NCBI RefSeq assembly: GCF_900230215.1
Contig: NZ_LT907982.1
Span: forward strand, 1,116,001 to 1,180,000
Source of the DNA: Jatrophihabitans sp. GAS493
Lineage (GTDB): Bacteria; Actinomycetota; Actinomycetes; Mycobacteriales; Jatrophihabitantaceae
Length of the DNA stretch: 64,000 nt
Direction: 5' to 3'
The notes under the pieces were generated by a model, which saw only the letters and a program-made list of their open reading frames with translations, was not told the origin of the DNA and made no database searches. Each line of letters opens with the position of its first letter. The first letter of the stretch is position 1. A program made the position numbers and the translations under genes. Below are positions 36,249-48,032 of the stretch, piece after piece.

Positions 36249-37625
36249 ATGGAACGTCCGCTACTGCGGCGAAGGTTGATCAAGTCGGTATCCGGTGTTG
36301 CCGCCGTGGCTGTCGTGGGCGGCCTGGCAACAGCGCTGCTCGGCGGTGGCTCGGCGATGGCGTCATCGATCAGCGCCACTCTGAACACCACCTGCACGAT
36401 TCCGGTCGCCGGCGCCGAGAAGTACTCAGCCGTCGTCAAGGCGACCGTCCCGGACAGTGCCAAGGTCGGTGACACCGTGCAGCTGCAGAACTTCTCGATC
36501 AGCATCCTGCTGAACGTCGCGACCACCGACGCGCTGCAGATCCTCGGTGCGAAGACGCTCGAGGGCTCGATCACCGCCGGTGCCTCGCTCACCAACGCCT
36601 CGCCCTCGACGCTCTCCATCACCGCCGCCGTCCCGGTCACCGCCGTCCCGCAGACGACGGACGCCAATGGCGACGGGCCGGCCTTCACCATCACCGCCAC
36701 CGGTGTCTCGCCGACCGCCACCATGACGTCGGCCGGCACGGCCAAGCTGTCTGCCACCACCGTGAACGCCGTCTTCAACCCGAAGAACGCGGCCGGCACG
36801 AGCGTCCTGCCGGCAGCCAAGCAGACCATCCCGTGCTCCTTCGACGCCGGGGACAACCTGCTCCTCGGCTCGATTCCGGTCACCGCCGGTACCGCTGCCA
36901 CGCCGGTTCCGACTCCGGTTCCGACGGCCACGCCGAAGCCGGTTGCTACTCCGGTTCCGACCGCGACGCCGAAGCCGGTTGCTACTCCGGTTCCGACGGC
37001 CACGCCGAAGCCGGTTGCTACTCCGGTTCCGACGGCCACGCCGAAGCCGGTTGCCACTCCGGTTCCGACGGCCGTTCCGACTCCCGCCCCGGTCTCGACG
37101 ATCACGCACATCAACTTCGCCGCGAACGGCACGATCGGCCTGCCGACGGTCAAGGGCTCGGGCAAGGTCGGTCCGGGTCTCGTCTCGACTGACGTCAACC
37201 TCAAGGGTGGAACCTTCACCGGCACCACGACCCTGCCGAACATGAACATCAGCGGAACCGTCTTCGGCTTCGTCCCGCTGACCATGGTGGCCTCGTTCAA
37301 CCAGGTCGGTACCCTCACCGGCAAGCTCGCCGCCGGTGCGACTGACCTCACCGCGGACCTCAAGGCCAACATCGGAGTCCTCTCCGTCAAGGCCGCCGGC
37401 ATCCTGCCGCTGACCGTCAGCAGCTGCCACACCGCGGCGCCGGTGAGCATTCACCTCGCCTCCAACGGCAAGGGCCAGTTCAGCCCCTTCACCGGTGGAA
37501 CCGTGAGCAGCACCTTCGCCATCGGCAACCTCGCCGACTGCGGTGCCCTGACCGGCCTCCTGAACGGGATCTTCCCGGGCAACGCCAACACCCTGTCGCT
37601 GAACCTGGTCGCCCAGGACAGTTAA
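36249..37625 (+). CDS. Secreted two-domain protein with Pro-Thr linker, paralogue 2
   Basis: A 458-residue paralogue. The leader [17 protein letters not shown] carries RRRLIK, which fits the Tat pattern RRx(F/L)(L/I)K, followed by a short hydrophobic stretch ending near AMASS. The N-terminal domain holds [16 protein letters not shown] and KQTIPCSFDAGD (the Cys pair). The linker (36898-37095) is four tandem copies of a 36-base unit encoding PVPTATPKPVAT. The C-terminal domain ([19 protein letters not shown]) has the second Cys pair (SSCHTAAPVS, LADCGALT). It is closest to paralogue 3 in coding, promoter and leader sequence, so these two are probably the most recent duplicates. The function is unknown. 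Confidence 0.93.
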   Translation: MERPLLRRRLIKSVSGVAAVAVVGGLATALLGGGSAMASSISATLNTTCTIPVAGAEKYSAVVKATVPDSAKVGDTVQLQNFSISILLNVATTDALQILGAKTLEGSITAGASLTNASPSTLSITAAVPVTAVPQTTDANGDGPAFTITATGVSPTATMTSAGTAKLSATTVNAVFNPKNAAGTSVLPAAKQTIPCSFDAGDNLLLGSIPVTAGTAATPVPTPVPTATPKPVATPVPTATPKPVATPVPTATPKPVATPVPTATPKPVATPVPTAVPTPAPVSTITHINFAANGTIGLPTVKGSGKVGPGLVSTDVNLKGGTFTGTTTLPNMNISGTVFGFVPLTMVASFNQVGTLTGKLAAGATDLTADLKANIGVLSVKAAGILPLTVSSCHTAAPVSIHLASNGKGQFSPFTGGTVSSTFAIGNLADCGALTGLLNGIFPGNANTLSLNLVAQDS

Positions 37626-37656
37626 TACATAGCAAGACCAATAGTTCGCTAGCCAA

Positions 37657-37697
37657 CGTGGCCGGCGTCGGGACTCAGGTCCTCGGCGCCGGCCACG
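37657..37697 (+). terminator. Terminator of paralogue 2
   Basis: CGTGGCCGGCG (37657-37667) pairs exactly with 37687-37697 around a 19-base loop, 31 bases after the stop. Confidence 0.8.
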
Positions 37698-37776
37698 CTG
37701 CGTTGCGGCCGTTGGGAGGGCAGGCGGCGGCCAGTGGATCGAGCCGGTGCGGCGAGGTCGAGGACTGTGACGAGAC

Positions 37777-37912
37777 GTACCGATAAAAATAACCTTGTGC
37801 AGGCAACGGTTTACTGGTTGTGGGCGCTATTCGTGGAAAAAAGAAATACTGCATTTCAATTTGTGGGGTCCTTCACCCGGCAGTAAATTCTGTGTAGGCC
37901 GCATGGAGCGGC
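37777..37912 (+). promoter_or_regulatory. Promoter, upstream conserved block and 5' hairpin of paralogue 3
   Basis: The block at 37777-37820 repeats that of paralogue 2, with AAAGG changed to AACGG. The promoter is TTGTGG (37861-37866), 17 bases, TAAATT (37884-37889). Hairpin GCCGC-ATGGA-GCGGC spans 37898-37912. GGAGGAGA precedes ATG 37970. Confidence 0.75.
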
Positions 37913-37969
37913 AGAGCGATCGACGACCCCCAGCGTCCGGTCAGCTCTAACACTCGGAGGAGATCCCCC

Positions 37970-39586
37970 ATGGAACGACCGCTACTTCGGCGAAGGTTGA
38001 TCAAGTCAGTGTCCGGCGTTGCCGCCGTCGGACTGGTAGGCGGCTTGGCGACGGCTCTCATGGGTGGCGGCTCGGCGTCGGCCACGACGATCAGCGCCAC
38101 GCTCAACACGACTTGCACGATTCCGGTTGCCGGCGCCGAGGAGTACTCAGCCGTCGTCAAGGCGACCGTCCCGGACAGCGCCAAGGTCGGTGACAAGGTG
38201 CAGCTGCAGAACTTCTCGATCAGCATCCTGCTGAACGTCGCGACCACCGACGCGCTGCAGATTCTCGGGGCCACGACCCTCGAGGGTTCGATCACCGCGG
38301 GTGCGTCGCTCACCAATGCATCGCCCTCGGCGCTCTCCATCACCGCCGCCGTCCCGGTCACCGCTGTCCCACAGACGGTGGACAAGAACGGTGACGGGCC
38401 GGCGTTCACCATCACCGCCACCGGTGTCTCGCCGACCGCCACCATGACGTCGGTCGGCACGGCGAAGCTGACGGCGACCACGGTGAACGCGGTCTTCAAC
38501 CCGAAGAACGCAGCCGGGACGAGCGTGCTCCCAGCGGCCAAGCAGACCATCCCGTGCTCCTTCGACGCCGGGGACAACCTGGTGCTCGGATCGATCCCAG
38601 TGAGTGCAGCGGCCACCCCGGTCCCGACTCCGGTTCCGACCGCTGTTCCGACGCCGAAGCCGACGGCTGTGCCGACTCCGGTTCCGACGGCTGTGCCGAC
38701 TCCGGTTCCGACGGCCGTGCCGACGCCGGTTCCGACGCCGAAGCCGACGCCGGTTCCGACGCCGGTCCCGACCGCCGTCCCGACCCCGGTCCCGACCGCC
38801 GTCCCGACCCCGGTCCCGACCGCCGTCCCGACCCCGGTCCCGACCCCGGTCCCGACCGCCGTGCCGACTCCGGTCCCGACCGCCGTCCCGACCCCGGTTC
38901 CGACCGCTGTTCCGACGCCGAAGCCGACCGCTGTTCCGACGCCGGTCCCGACGGCAGTACCGACGCCGAAGCCGACGGCTGTGCCGACGCCGGTTCCGAC
39001 CGCCGTTCCGACGCCGGCTGCTACTCCGGCCCCGACCCCGGCGCCGACCCCGGCCAGCACCGTGACGCACATCAACTTCGCGGCGAACGGGACGATCAGC
39101 CTTCCGACCGTCAATGGTTCGGCCAAGGTCGGCCCCGGGCTCGTCTCGACTGATGTGAACCTGAAGGGCGGCACCTTCACCGGCACCACGACGCTGCCGA
39201 ACATGAATGTCAGTGGGAGCCTCTTCGGATTCATCCCGCTCAGCATGGTCGCGTCCTTCAACCAGGTCGGTCCGCTCTCCGGCCAGCTGGCCAAGGGAGC
39301 AACCGACCTGACCGCCGACCTCCAGGCCAACATCGGCGTCGTTTCGGTCAAGGCTCTGGGGATCCTCCCGCTCACCTCTTCGGGCTGCCGCACGGCATCG
39401 CCGGTGAGCATCCACCTCGCCTCCAACGGCAAGGGCCAGTTCAGCCCCTTCACCGGAGGCAACGTCTCCGCGAAGTTCGCGATCGGCAACCTCACCGACT
39501 GCGGTGCCCTCACCGCGATCCTCAACGCGATCTTCCCGGGCAGCAACAACACCATCTCGCTGACCCTGGTCACCAAGGACAGCTAA
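37970..39586 (+). CDS. Secreted two-domain protein with long Pro-Thr linker, paralogue 3
   Basis: A 538-residue paralogue with the [11 protein letters not shown] leader, the N-terminal domain ([17 protein letters not shown] ... [18 protein letters not shown]) and the C-terminal domain (VTHINFAANGTISLPTVNGSAK; SSGCRTASPVS; LTDCGALTAIL). Its linker (38611-39057, about 150 residues) is much longer than in paralogues 1 and 2, built from 24-base units coding PTPVPTAV with PTPKPTAV variants. The N-terminal ~200 residues are nearly the same as in paralogue 2, so length variation is concentrated in the linker, as expected for slippage or unequal exchange in a minisatellite. A stalk that sets the distance between two folded domains is the simplest reading. 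Confidence 0.93.
   Translation: MERPLLRRRLIKSVSGVAAVGLVGGLATALMGGGSASATTISATLNTTCTIPVAGAEEYSAVVKATVPDSAKVGDKVQLQNFSISILLNVATTDALQILGATTLEGSITAGASLTNASPSALSITAAVPVTAVPQTVDKNGDGPAFTITATGVSPTATMTSVGTAKLTATTVNAVFNPKNAAGTSVLPAAKQTIPCSFDAGDNLVLGSIPVSAAATPVPTPVPTAVPTPKPTAVPTPVPTAVPTPVPTAVPTPVPTPKPTPVPTPVPTAVPTPVPTAVPTPVPTAVPTPVPTPVPTAVPTPVPTAVPTPVPTAVPTPKPTAVPTPVPTAVPTPKPTAVPTPVPTAVPTPAATPAPTPAPTPASTVTHINFAANGTISLPTVNGSAKVGPGLVSTDVNLKGGTFTGTTTLPNMNVSGSLFGFIPLSMVASFNQVGPLSGQLAKGATDLTADLQANIGVVSVKALGILPLTSSGCRTASPVSIHLASNGKGQFSPFTGGNVSAKFAIGNLTDCGALTAILNAIFPGSNNTISLTLVTKDS
38611..39057 (+). repeat. Minisatellite encoding the paralogue 3 linker
   Basis: Tandem 24-base units (CCGACGCCGGTYCCGACCGC-type) coding eight residues PTPVPTAV or PTPKPTAV, with occasional shortened 12-base PTPV steps. 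Synonymous changes differ between units, so the array is not freshly expanded throughout; 38762-38846 is the most uniform part. Confidence 0.9.
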
Positions 39587-39612
39587 TCGGGTAACAAGTA
39601 CAGCTAGCGCCT

Positions 39613-39654
39613 AGCGGCCGGCATCTCGGAGGAATCCGGATGCCGGCCGCTTTG
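39613..39654 (+). terminator. Terminator of paralogue 3
   Basis: AGCGGCCGGCATC (39613-39625) pairs exactly with 39639-39651, with TT next to the stem. It is a standard intrinsic terminator 26 bases after the stop. Confidence 0.85.
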
Positions 39655-39794
39655 CTATATCCCGACCCGAAATCCCCCGCGCGAAAACTAGTACCTGGTA
39701 CTGAAGTGGGCGTCTTGTCACTGCATAGCCGAGTTGTGCGACCTGTGCGAGTTGTACAGTCTCGGTGAAGTTTTACGATTTACCGCGAAATGTC

Positions 39795-39847
39795 TTGTGA
39801 CGAGCATTACTACGGAGTAACTTTCGGCCCGTGCCGCAACGGGCGGC
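39795..39847 (+). promoter_or_regulatory. Promoter and 5' hairpin of paralogue 4
   Basis: TTGTGA (39795-39800), 17-base spacer, TAACTT (39818-39823). Hairpin GCCGC-AACGG-GCGGC spans 39833-39847. AGGGGAG lies upstream of ATG 39902. Confidence 0.75.
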
Positions 39848-39901
39848 CCGGTGAGCAGCCACCTTGGCCGGCTCATTGCGTCATAGGGGAGTCCAGCCAA
39901 G

Positions 39902-41347
39902 ATGGAAACTAAAAAGAGAAGACGACTGATCCAGTCGGTGTCAGGCGTCGCAGCCGTAGGGCTTGTCGCCGGATTGGCGACCACGCTCGTCGGGGGCACA
40001 GCCGCCTCCGCGCAGTCATTCAACGTGCAGCTGGCCGCAAACTGCACCATCCCGGTGGCCGGGGCCGAGGTGTACCAGGCCACCCTGAGCGCGACCCTTC
40101 CTGATCAGATCCACGTCGGGGACACCCTTGGCCTCGGAGACCCGAAGATCAGCATCCTGCTGAACACCGCCACCACTGACGCCTTGCAGATCCTCGGTGC
40201 GACCACCCTGCAGGGAACGATCACCGCGTCGGCGCACGTGACCAACGTCGACAAGCCCGACCAGTCGATCACCGCCGAGGTTGCTCCGACTGCCGTGCCG
40301 CAGGAAGTGGACGCAAACGGTGACGGGCCGCCCTTCACGATCAGCGCCTCGGCCGTCTCGCCGACCGCGACGGTGACATCGCCGGGCGTCGCCACCCTGA
40401 CGGCGACCACCGTCAGCGCAGTCTTCGACCCGAAGAACGCCGCCGGCACCAGCGTGCTCCCGGTCGCCAAGCGGAACATTCCGTGCACCTTCGTCGCGGG
40501 TCAGGACCTGACCCTCGGATCGGTCACGATCCTGCCGGCCGACACCCCGGCCCCGACTCCGGCCCCGACTCCGGTGGCAACTCCGGTTCCGACCCCGGTT
40601 CCGACTCCGGTGGCAACTCCGGTTCCGACCCCGGTTCCGACTCCGGTCGCAACGCCTGTCCCGACTCCGGTGGCGACGCCGAAGCCGACCCCGGTTCCCA
40701 CCCCGGTGGCAACCCCGGTTCCCACCCCGGTCGCGACACCCGTCCCCACCCCGGTGGCGACTCCGGTTCCGACACCCGTGGTTACCCCCGCGCCGACTCC
40801 GGTCGTCACGCCCGCTCCGAGCCTGACGCACCTCGACTTCGACGCCAACGGGACGATCACCCTGCCGACGATCAACGGCAAGGGCAAGGTTGGACCGGGT
40901 CTGGTCTCGACCGACGTCAACCTCAAGAACGGGACGTTCACCGGCACCACGACGCTGCCCGACATCACGGTCAACGGCAGCCTCTTCGGGTTCATCCCGC
41001 TGACCACGGTCGCCTCGTTCACCGAGATCGGCCCGCTGAGCGGCCAGCTCGCCAAGGGAGCAACCGATCTGGTGGCGGATCTCAAGGCGAACATCGGAGT
41101 CAAGTCCGTGAAGGCTCTGGGCATCCTGCCGCTGACTTCAGGTAGCTGCCACACCGCCTCGCCGGTGAGCATTCACCTGGCCTCCAATGGCAAGGGTGAG
41201 TTCAGTCCGTTCGAAGGGGGCACCGTCACCTCCACCTTCGCGATCGGAAGCCTGACCGACTGTGGCCTTCTCACCGGGATCCTGAACGTGATCTTCCCGG
41301 GACCGAACAACAGCCTCTCGCTGAACCTGGTCACCAAGGACAGCTAG
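39902..41347 (+). CDS. Secreted two-domain protein with Pro-Thr linker, paralogue 4
   Basis: A 481-residue paralogue, the most diverged of the first five in its N-terminal domain: leader [32 protein letters not shown], then [35 protein letters not shown] and [18 protein letters not shown]. The linker (40545-40818) uses PVATPVPT and PTPVATP units. The C-terminal domain is close to the others ([44 protein letters not shown]). The domain Cys pattern is kept. The function is unknown; it shares the family promoter, so it is probably co-expressed with the others. Confidence 0.93.
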   Translation: METKKRRRLIQSVSGVAAVGLVAGLATTLVGGTAASAQSFNVQLAANCTIPVAGAEVYQATLSATLPDQIHVGDTLGLGDPKISILLNTATTDALQILGATTLQGTITASAHVTNVDKPDQSITAEVAPTAVPQEVDANGDGPPFTISASAVSPTATVTSPGVATLTATTVSAVFDPKNAAGTSVLPVAKRNIPCTFVAGQDLTLGSVTILPADTPAPTPAPTPVATPVPTPVPTPVATPVPTPVPTPVATPVPTPVATPKPTPVPTPVATPVPTPVATPVPTPVATPVPTPVVTPAPTPVVTPAPSLTHLDFDANGTITLPTINGKGKVGPGLVSTDVNLKNGTFTGTTTLPDITVNGSLFGFIPLTTVASFTEIGPLSGQLAKGATDLVADLKANIGVKSVKALGILPLTSGSCHTASPVSIHLASNGKGEFSPFEGGTVTSTFAIGSLTDCGLLTGILNVIFPGPNNSLSLNLVTKDS

Positions 41348-41378
41348 TGCGATTAGCGGCAAAACCCACCAGTTAGGC

Positions 41379-41416
41379 CTCGGCGCCCGCGGAGAACCCG
41401 CGGGCGCCGAGTGTTT
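41379..41416 (+). terminator. Terminator of paralogue 4
   Basis: CTCGGCGCCCGCGG (41379-41392) pairs exactly over 14 bases with 41398-41411 around a 5-base loop, followed by TGTTT. Confidence 0.88.
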
Positions 41417-41533
41417 ACGTACCGATGGGTACGTTTTTCGCCCGGATCCACCGCCAAATGTGACCGTCTGAGAGGGCGTGATCGCTCGGGGTGATGAATC
41501 GCTCAATTACCCGTCGTAATCGTCTTCGGAACC

Positions 41534-41587
41534 TTGTGATCTGCCTTACCCGGCAGTAGCTTTCGAGGGGGACCGCACGGGGCGGTC
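41534..41587 (+). promoter_or_regulatory. Promoter and 5' hairpin of paralogue 5
   Basis: TTGTGA (41534-41539), 17-base spacer ending CCTTACCCGGCAG, TAGCTT (41557-41562). Hairpin GACCGC-ACGGG-GCGGTC spans 41571-41587, a 6-base perfect stem. AAAGGAG precedes ATG 41639. Confidence 0.78.
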
Positions 41588-41638
41588 TGGGTTTGGGTGG
41601 AGCAGCGCCCGCCTGCTGGTGGAATAAAGGAGCTAAAC

Positions 41639-43270
41639 ATGCAACAACCGCTTATGCGGCGAAGATTGATCAAGTCTGTAGCGGGGGTAACCGCACTCGG
41701 TCTGGTGTCCGGCGTGACGATCGCACTGGTCGGTGGCGGTTCGGCCGCCTCGGCACTTGCCATTAACGCCGTCGTCCCGACCACCTGCACCATTCCGGTC
41801 GCAGGTGCTGAGGACTACGCAGCCAAGATCACCGCCACGGTGCCGGACGGCGCCAAGGTCGGCGACACCGTGCAGCTGCAGAACTTCGCGATCACCATCA
41901 CGCTGAACGTAGCCACGACTGACGCGCTGCAGATCCTGGGCGCGACCACTCTCGAGGGCTCCATCACCGCTGGTGCGACCCTCTCCAACGCATCACCGTC
42001 TGACCTGGGGATAACTGCGACCGTTCCGGTCACTCAGGTTCCGCAGACGCAGGACGCGAACGGCGATGGTCCGGAGTTCGACATCGTCGCCACCGGTCCG
42101 TCGCCTTCGGCGACTCTGACCACGGCCGGGACCGCGGTGCTTACCGCGACGACGGTCGCTGCGGTCTTCAACCCGAAGAACGCAGCGGGCACCAGCGTTC
42201 TGCCGGTTGCCAAGCAGAACATCCCTTGCAAGTTCGACGCCGGTGACAACCTGGTGCTGGCCTCGATTCCCGTGAGCCCGGCTGACACGCCGACCCCGGT
42301 GCCGACTCCGGTTCCGACCGCCGTTCCGACTCCGGTTCCGACCGCTGTTCCGACTCCGGTTCCGACCGCCGTTCCGACTCCGGTTCCGACCGCTGTCCCG
42401 ACTCCGGTTCCGACCGCTGTCCCGACTCCGGTTCCGACCGCTGTCCCGACTCCGGTTCCGACCGCTGTCCCGACTCCGGTCCCGACCGCTGTCCCGACTC
42501 CGGTCCCGACCGCCGTTCCGACTCCGGTCCCGACCGCCGTTCCGACTCCGGTTCCGACCGCTGTCCCGACTCCGAAGCCGACCACGGCTCCGACTCCGGT
42601 CCCGACTCCGGTTCCGACCGCTGTCCCGACTCCGAAGCCGACCACGGCTCCGACTCCGGTCCCGACTCCGGTTCCGACCGCTGTCCCGACTCCGAAGCCG
42701 ACCACGGCTCCGACCCCGGCTCCGACCGCCACTCCGGCTCCGAACCTGACGCACATCGATTTCAGTGCCACGGGCACGATCGGTCTGCCGACGGTGAATG
42801 GGACGGGCAAGGTTGGTCCGGGGACGATCTCGACGGATGTCAACCTCAAGGGTGGTTCGTTCACCGGTACGTCCTCGATTCCGGACATCACGGTGAATGC
42901 GTCGCTGTTCGGGTTCATCCCGACGACGATCGTGTCGTCGTTCACGCAGGTGGGTCTGCTCACGGGGCAGCTGGCTGCGGGTGCGACGGATGTGACGGCG
43001 GATCTGAAGGCCAACCTCGGCGTCAAGTCGGTCAAGGCCCTCGGTGTGCTGCCGCTGACCTCAGGTAACTGCACGACCGCGTCGCCGGTCAGCATTCACC
43101 TGGCCTCCAACGGAAAGGGCGAGTTCAGCCCGTTCACCGGTGGCACCCTCAGCAGCAAGTTCGCCATCGGCAAGCTCGCCAACTGCGGCGCGCTGACCGA
43201 TCTGCTCAACGCGATCTTCCCGGGCAACGCCAACACCCTCACGCTGAACTTGGTCACCAAGGACAGCTGA
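41639..43270 (+). CDS. Secreted two-domain protein with long Pro-Thr linker, paralogue 5
   Basis: A 543-residue paralogue. ATG 41639 ([17 protein letters not shown]) was chosen over an upstream in-frame ATG at 41597, which lies inside the leader and lacks a Shine-Dalgarno. The N-terminal domain reads [17 protein letters not shown] ... [18 protein letters not shown]. The linker (42288-42744) is eleven 24-base PTPVPTAV units followed by two full and one partial 60-base units that start PTPKPTTA. The C-terminal domain has the usual Cys pair ([22 protein letters not shown]). Bases ~42765-43015 use ACG and TCG far more than the matching parts of its paralogues, a possible mosaic segment. Confidence 0.93.
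   Translation: MQQPLMRRRLIKSVAGVTALGLVSGVTIALVGGGSAASALAINAVVPTTCTIPVAGAEDYAAKITATVPDGAKVGDTVQLQNFAITITLNVATTDALQILGATTLEGSITAGATLSNASPSDLGITATVPVTQVPQTQDANGDGPEFDIVATGPSPSATLTTAGTAVLTATTVAAVFNPKNAAGTSVLPVAKQNIPCKFDAGDNLVLASIPVSPADTPTPVPTPVPTAVPTPVPTAVPTPVPTAVPTPVPTAVPTPVPTAVPTPVPTAVPTPVPTAVPTPVPTAVPTPVPTAVPTPVPTAVPTPVPTAVPTPKPTTAPTPVPTPVPTAVPTPKPTTAPTPVPTPVPTAVPTPKPTTAPTPAPTATPAPNLTHIDFSATGTIGLPTVNGTGKVGPGTISTDVNLKGGSFTGTSSIPDITVNASLFGFIPTTIVSSFTQVGLLTGQLAAGATDVTADLKANLGVKSVKALGVLPLTSGNCTTASPVSIHLASNGKGEFSPFTGGTLSSKFAIGKLANCGALTDLLNAIFPGNANTLTLNLVTKDS
42288..42744 (+). repeat. Two-tier minisatellite encoding the paralogue 5 linker
   Basis: Eleven 24-base units (PTPVPTAV) are followed by a higher-order 60-base unit (20 residues starting [11 protein letters not shown]) in two full copies and one partial. 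The 60-base copies appear identical at the DNA level over their shared length, indicating recent duplication. Confidence 0.92.
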
Positions 43271-43333
43271 GTACCGCCGGCTAGATCAGTGCGGTTGCAC
43301 TAAGAGCTGCACGAAACGCACGAACCGCTAGGC

Positions 43334-43380
43334 CAACACGGCCGGCACCCGATTGACTGGGTGTCGGCCGTGTTGCGTTT
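43334..43380 (+). terminator. Terminator of paralogue 5
   Basis: CAACACGGCCG (43334-43344) pairs exactly with 43365-43375, with an inner CACCC/GGGTG stem, followed by CGTTTT. Confidence 0.88.
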
Positions 43381-43410
43381 TCCCGGACACACACGTCCTT
43401 CAAATTCAAA

Positions 43411-43431
43411 CTTGAGTGGAATAGGCTCAAC
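43411..43431 (+). promoter_or_regulatory. HAIR element (HspR operator) upstream of clpB
   Basis: CTTGAGT-N7-GCTCAAC matches the CTTGAGT-N7-ACTCAAG consensus in 12 of 14 positions and keeps the TGAG-N9-CTCA core. It overlaps a possible -35 (TTGAGT, 43412) and ends 73 bases before the clpB ATG. HspR repression of clpB is known in Streptomyces and mycobacteria. Confidence 0.8.
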
Positions 43432-43504
43432 TTGGAGTAGGTTTCATTTACCGTGGCGCTCCCGCGCTGCACCCCCGAAATCGTCATTCAGGAGACACCT
43501 CAGA

Positions 43505-46084
<2,580 letters not shown>

Positions 46085-46162
46085 AACACGCTCGTTGGCT
46101 AAAGCGATTACTGACCGTACCTTTACGGAGCGAATTTGTTGGTAAAACTTGCGGATGGGTTC

Positions 46163-46191
46163 TTGCTGTCTGAGTTACCGCAAAGTAGCTT
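46163..46191 (+). promoter_or_regulatory. Promoter of paralogue 6
   Basis: TTGCTG (46163-46168), 17-base spacer ending GTTACCGCAAAG, TAGCTT (46186-46191). The -10 and spacing match the other five copies while the -35 is weaker and the GCCGC-type hairpin is missing. The leader is longer, about 165 bases, and includes a GAGTGAG/CTCAC inverted pair near 46194-46228. Confidence 0.65.
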
Positions 46192-46362
46192 CGAGTGAGG
46201 AACGCCAATGTCGTGACGCCACTCACTAAATCGGTTCGGCCTCTGCAGTAAGGCAGGGGCCGTAGCCGAGTTGGTGTGCCGGCCACGACCAGGGCGTTGC
46301 ACAGAGACGCTGGCGTCGGGGCACATCGTCTGGGCGCATAGCTCAATCGAGGGGAGAACGAG

Positions 46363-47943
46363 ATGCATCAACCGCTTATGCGGCGAAAAAGCGTCCGAGC
46401 AGTGGCTGGGGCCACCGCCTTCGGGCTAGCGGCCGGATTCACGGCCATCCTGTCTGGCGGAGGGGGCGCCGCGTCAGCGGCCACGCTGACCAAGACGATC
46501 AACACCACCTGCACGATTCCGGTCGCCGGGGCTGAGGAGTACTCAGCCAACATCAGCGCGACGATCCCGGACAGTGCGGTCGTAGGTGACTCGGTCACGC
46601 TGCAGAACTTCAAAATCAGCATCCTGCTGAACGTCGCGACGACGGACGCGCTGCAGATCCTGGGGGCCACCACGCTGCAGGGCACCATTACGGCCGGCGC
46701 AACCCTCACCAACGCGACGCCGAGTGACCTTGGCATCACCGCCACCGTGCCGACGACCGCCGTTCCGCAGACGCAGGACGCCAACGGAGACGGCCCGCCG
46801 TTCAGCATCACCGCCACCGGTCCTTCGCCGACGGCGGTTCTCACGTCGCCCGGTACGGCGACTCTCACCGCCACCACCGTTGCCGCGTTCTTCGACCCGA
46901 AGAACGCAGCTGGCACGAGCGTCCTGCCGGCGGCCAAGCGCAACATTCCCTGCACCTTCGACGCTGGGCAGAGCCTAGTGCTCGGCTCCATCCCGGTGAC
47001 GGCTCCGACTCCGGTTCCGACTCCGGTCCCGACGGCTGTTCCGACTCCGGTTCCGACTCCGGTTCCGACGGCTGTTCCGACTCCGGTTCCGACTCCGGTT
47101 CCGACGGCTGTCCCGACGCCGGTCCCGACGGCTGTTCCGACGCCGGTCCCGACCGCTGTTCCGACCCCGGTTCCGACCGCTGTTCCGACGCCGGTCCCGA
47201 CCGCTGTCCCGACGCCGGTCCCGACCGCTGTCCCGACGCCGGTCCCGACCGCTGTCCCGACGCCGGTCCCGACGGCTGTTCCGACGCCGGTCCCGACCGC
47301 TGTTCCGACGCCGGTCCCGACCGCTGTTCCGACGCCGGTCCCGACCGCTGTCCCGACGCCGGTCCCGACCGCTGTCCCGACGCCGGTCCCGACCGCTGTC
47401 CCGACGCCGGTCCCGACGGCTGTTCCGACGCCGGTCCCGACGGCTGTTCCGACGCCTGCACCGGCTGGTCACCATGACTTCACCTTCACTGGCTCGGCCA
47501 GTGCGGCTGGTCTGACCATCGGGTTCGGTCCGGGCAAGGCCAGCGTTGACGTCTCCGGCACCGGAGCCGTCACCGGTACCGCTTCGATTCCAACGAAGAC
47601 GGTGACGGTCTACCTCTACGGCTGGGTCCCGGTCACGATCAAGGTCGCGATCACGCCTGGCCCGGTCAGTGGAACCTTCACTGGCGGAAAGTGGGCCTTC
47701 TCGGTACCGGTGAGCGTGTCGATCCCATCGGCGAGTCTCTTCGGAGTCATCCCGCTCATCCCGGCCGGTACGGCCGTCTCCACTGTCTCGCCGTCGACAC
47801 TGGCGCTGACTCAGGGGTCCGGTCTGAACTTCACTGGCAGCCTCAAGCTGTCGAAGTTCAAGAACGCCGGGGCGGCAGCGCCGATCTTCGACCTGATCAG
47901 CGGAACTCCGATCAAGGTCTCCGTCGCACTGAGCCCGAAATAG
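46363..47943 (+). CDS. Secreted Pro-Thr-linker protein with a different C-terminal domain, paralogue 6
   Basis: A 526-residue paralogue downstream of clpB. Its leader ([26 protein letters not shown]) and N-terminal domain ([19 protein letters not shown] ... [18 protein letters not shown]) match paralogue 1 closely. The linker (47005-47466) is the longest: three 36-base units then fourteen 24-base PTPVPTAV units. The C-terminal ~160 residues are unlike those of the other five: [26 protein letters not shown] onward, no Cys, all-beta-looking, ending [15 protein letters not shown] Gly-Thr-rich motif ([28 protein letters not shown]) still echoes [22 protein letters not shown] of the others, so it may be a remote version rather than a new domain. 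Confidence 0.92.
   Translation: MHQPLMRRKSVRAVAGATAFGLAAGFTAILSGGGGAASAATLTKTINTTCTIPVAGAEEYSANISATIPDSAVVGDSVTLQNFKISILLNVATTDALQILGATTLQGTITAGATLTNATPSDLGITATVPTTAVPQTQDANGDGPPFSITATGPSPTAVLTSPGTATLTATTVAAFFDPKNAAGTSVLPAAKRNIPCTFDAGQSLVLGSIPVTAPTPVPTPVPTAVPTPVPTPVPTAVPTPVPTPVPTAVPTPVPTAVPTPVPTAVPTPVPTAVPTPVPTAVPTPVPTAVPTPVPTAVPTPVPTAVPTPVPTAVPTPVPTAVPTPVPTAVPTPVPTAVPTPVPTAVPTPVPTAVPTPVPTAVPTPAPAGHHDFTFTGSASAAGLTIGFGPGKASVDVSGTGAVTGTASIPTKTVTVYLYGWVPVTIKVAITPGPVSGTFTGGKWAFSVPVSVSIPSASLFGVIPLIPAGTAVSTVSPSTLALTQGSGLNFTGSLKLSKFKNAGAAAPIFDLISGTPIKVSVALSPK
47005..47466 (+). repeat. Minisatellite encoding the paralogue 6 linker
   Basis: Seventeen units ending in TAV: the first three are 36 bases ([12 protein letters not shown]), the next fourteen 24 bases (PTPVPTAV). 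Third-base differences (GTT/GTC, ACC/ACG) fall into short runs, suggesting stepwise duplication of one to three units. Confidence 0.92.
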
Positions 47944-47978
47944 CGGTAACAAAGGCAATAAATAGCTAGTTATCACCG

Positions 47979-48032
47979 GCCGCAGCCGGCGGAGTTGGAG
48001 AGCGATCTCCGACTCCGTCGGCTGCGGCTTTT
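47979..48032 (+). terminator. Terminator of paralogue 6
   Basis: GCCGCAGCCG (47979-47988) pairs exactly with 48019-48028, with an inner GGAG/CTCC stem, followed by TTTT: a strong intrinsic terminator. Confidence 0.9.

Noticed and set aside
36426-37454. Long antisense open frame across array copy 2 (similar ones at 38147-39415, 42034-43095 and 46975-47976)
   Set aside because: The CCG/ACG/GTT repeat has no stops in several frames, so these are by-products of the minisatellites; they encode Arg/Asp- or Gly/Val-rich low-complexity peptides and have no start signals.
47005-47466. CRISPR array
   Set aside because: The 24-base units are contiguous, in frame and without unique spacers; they encode the Pro-Thr linker.
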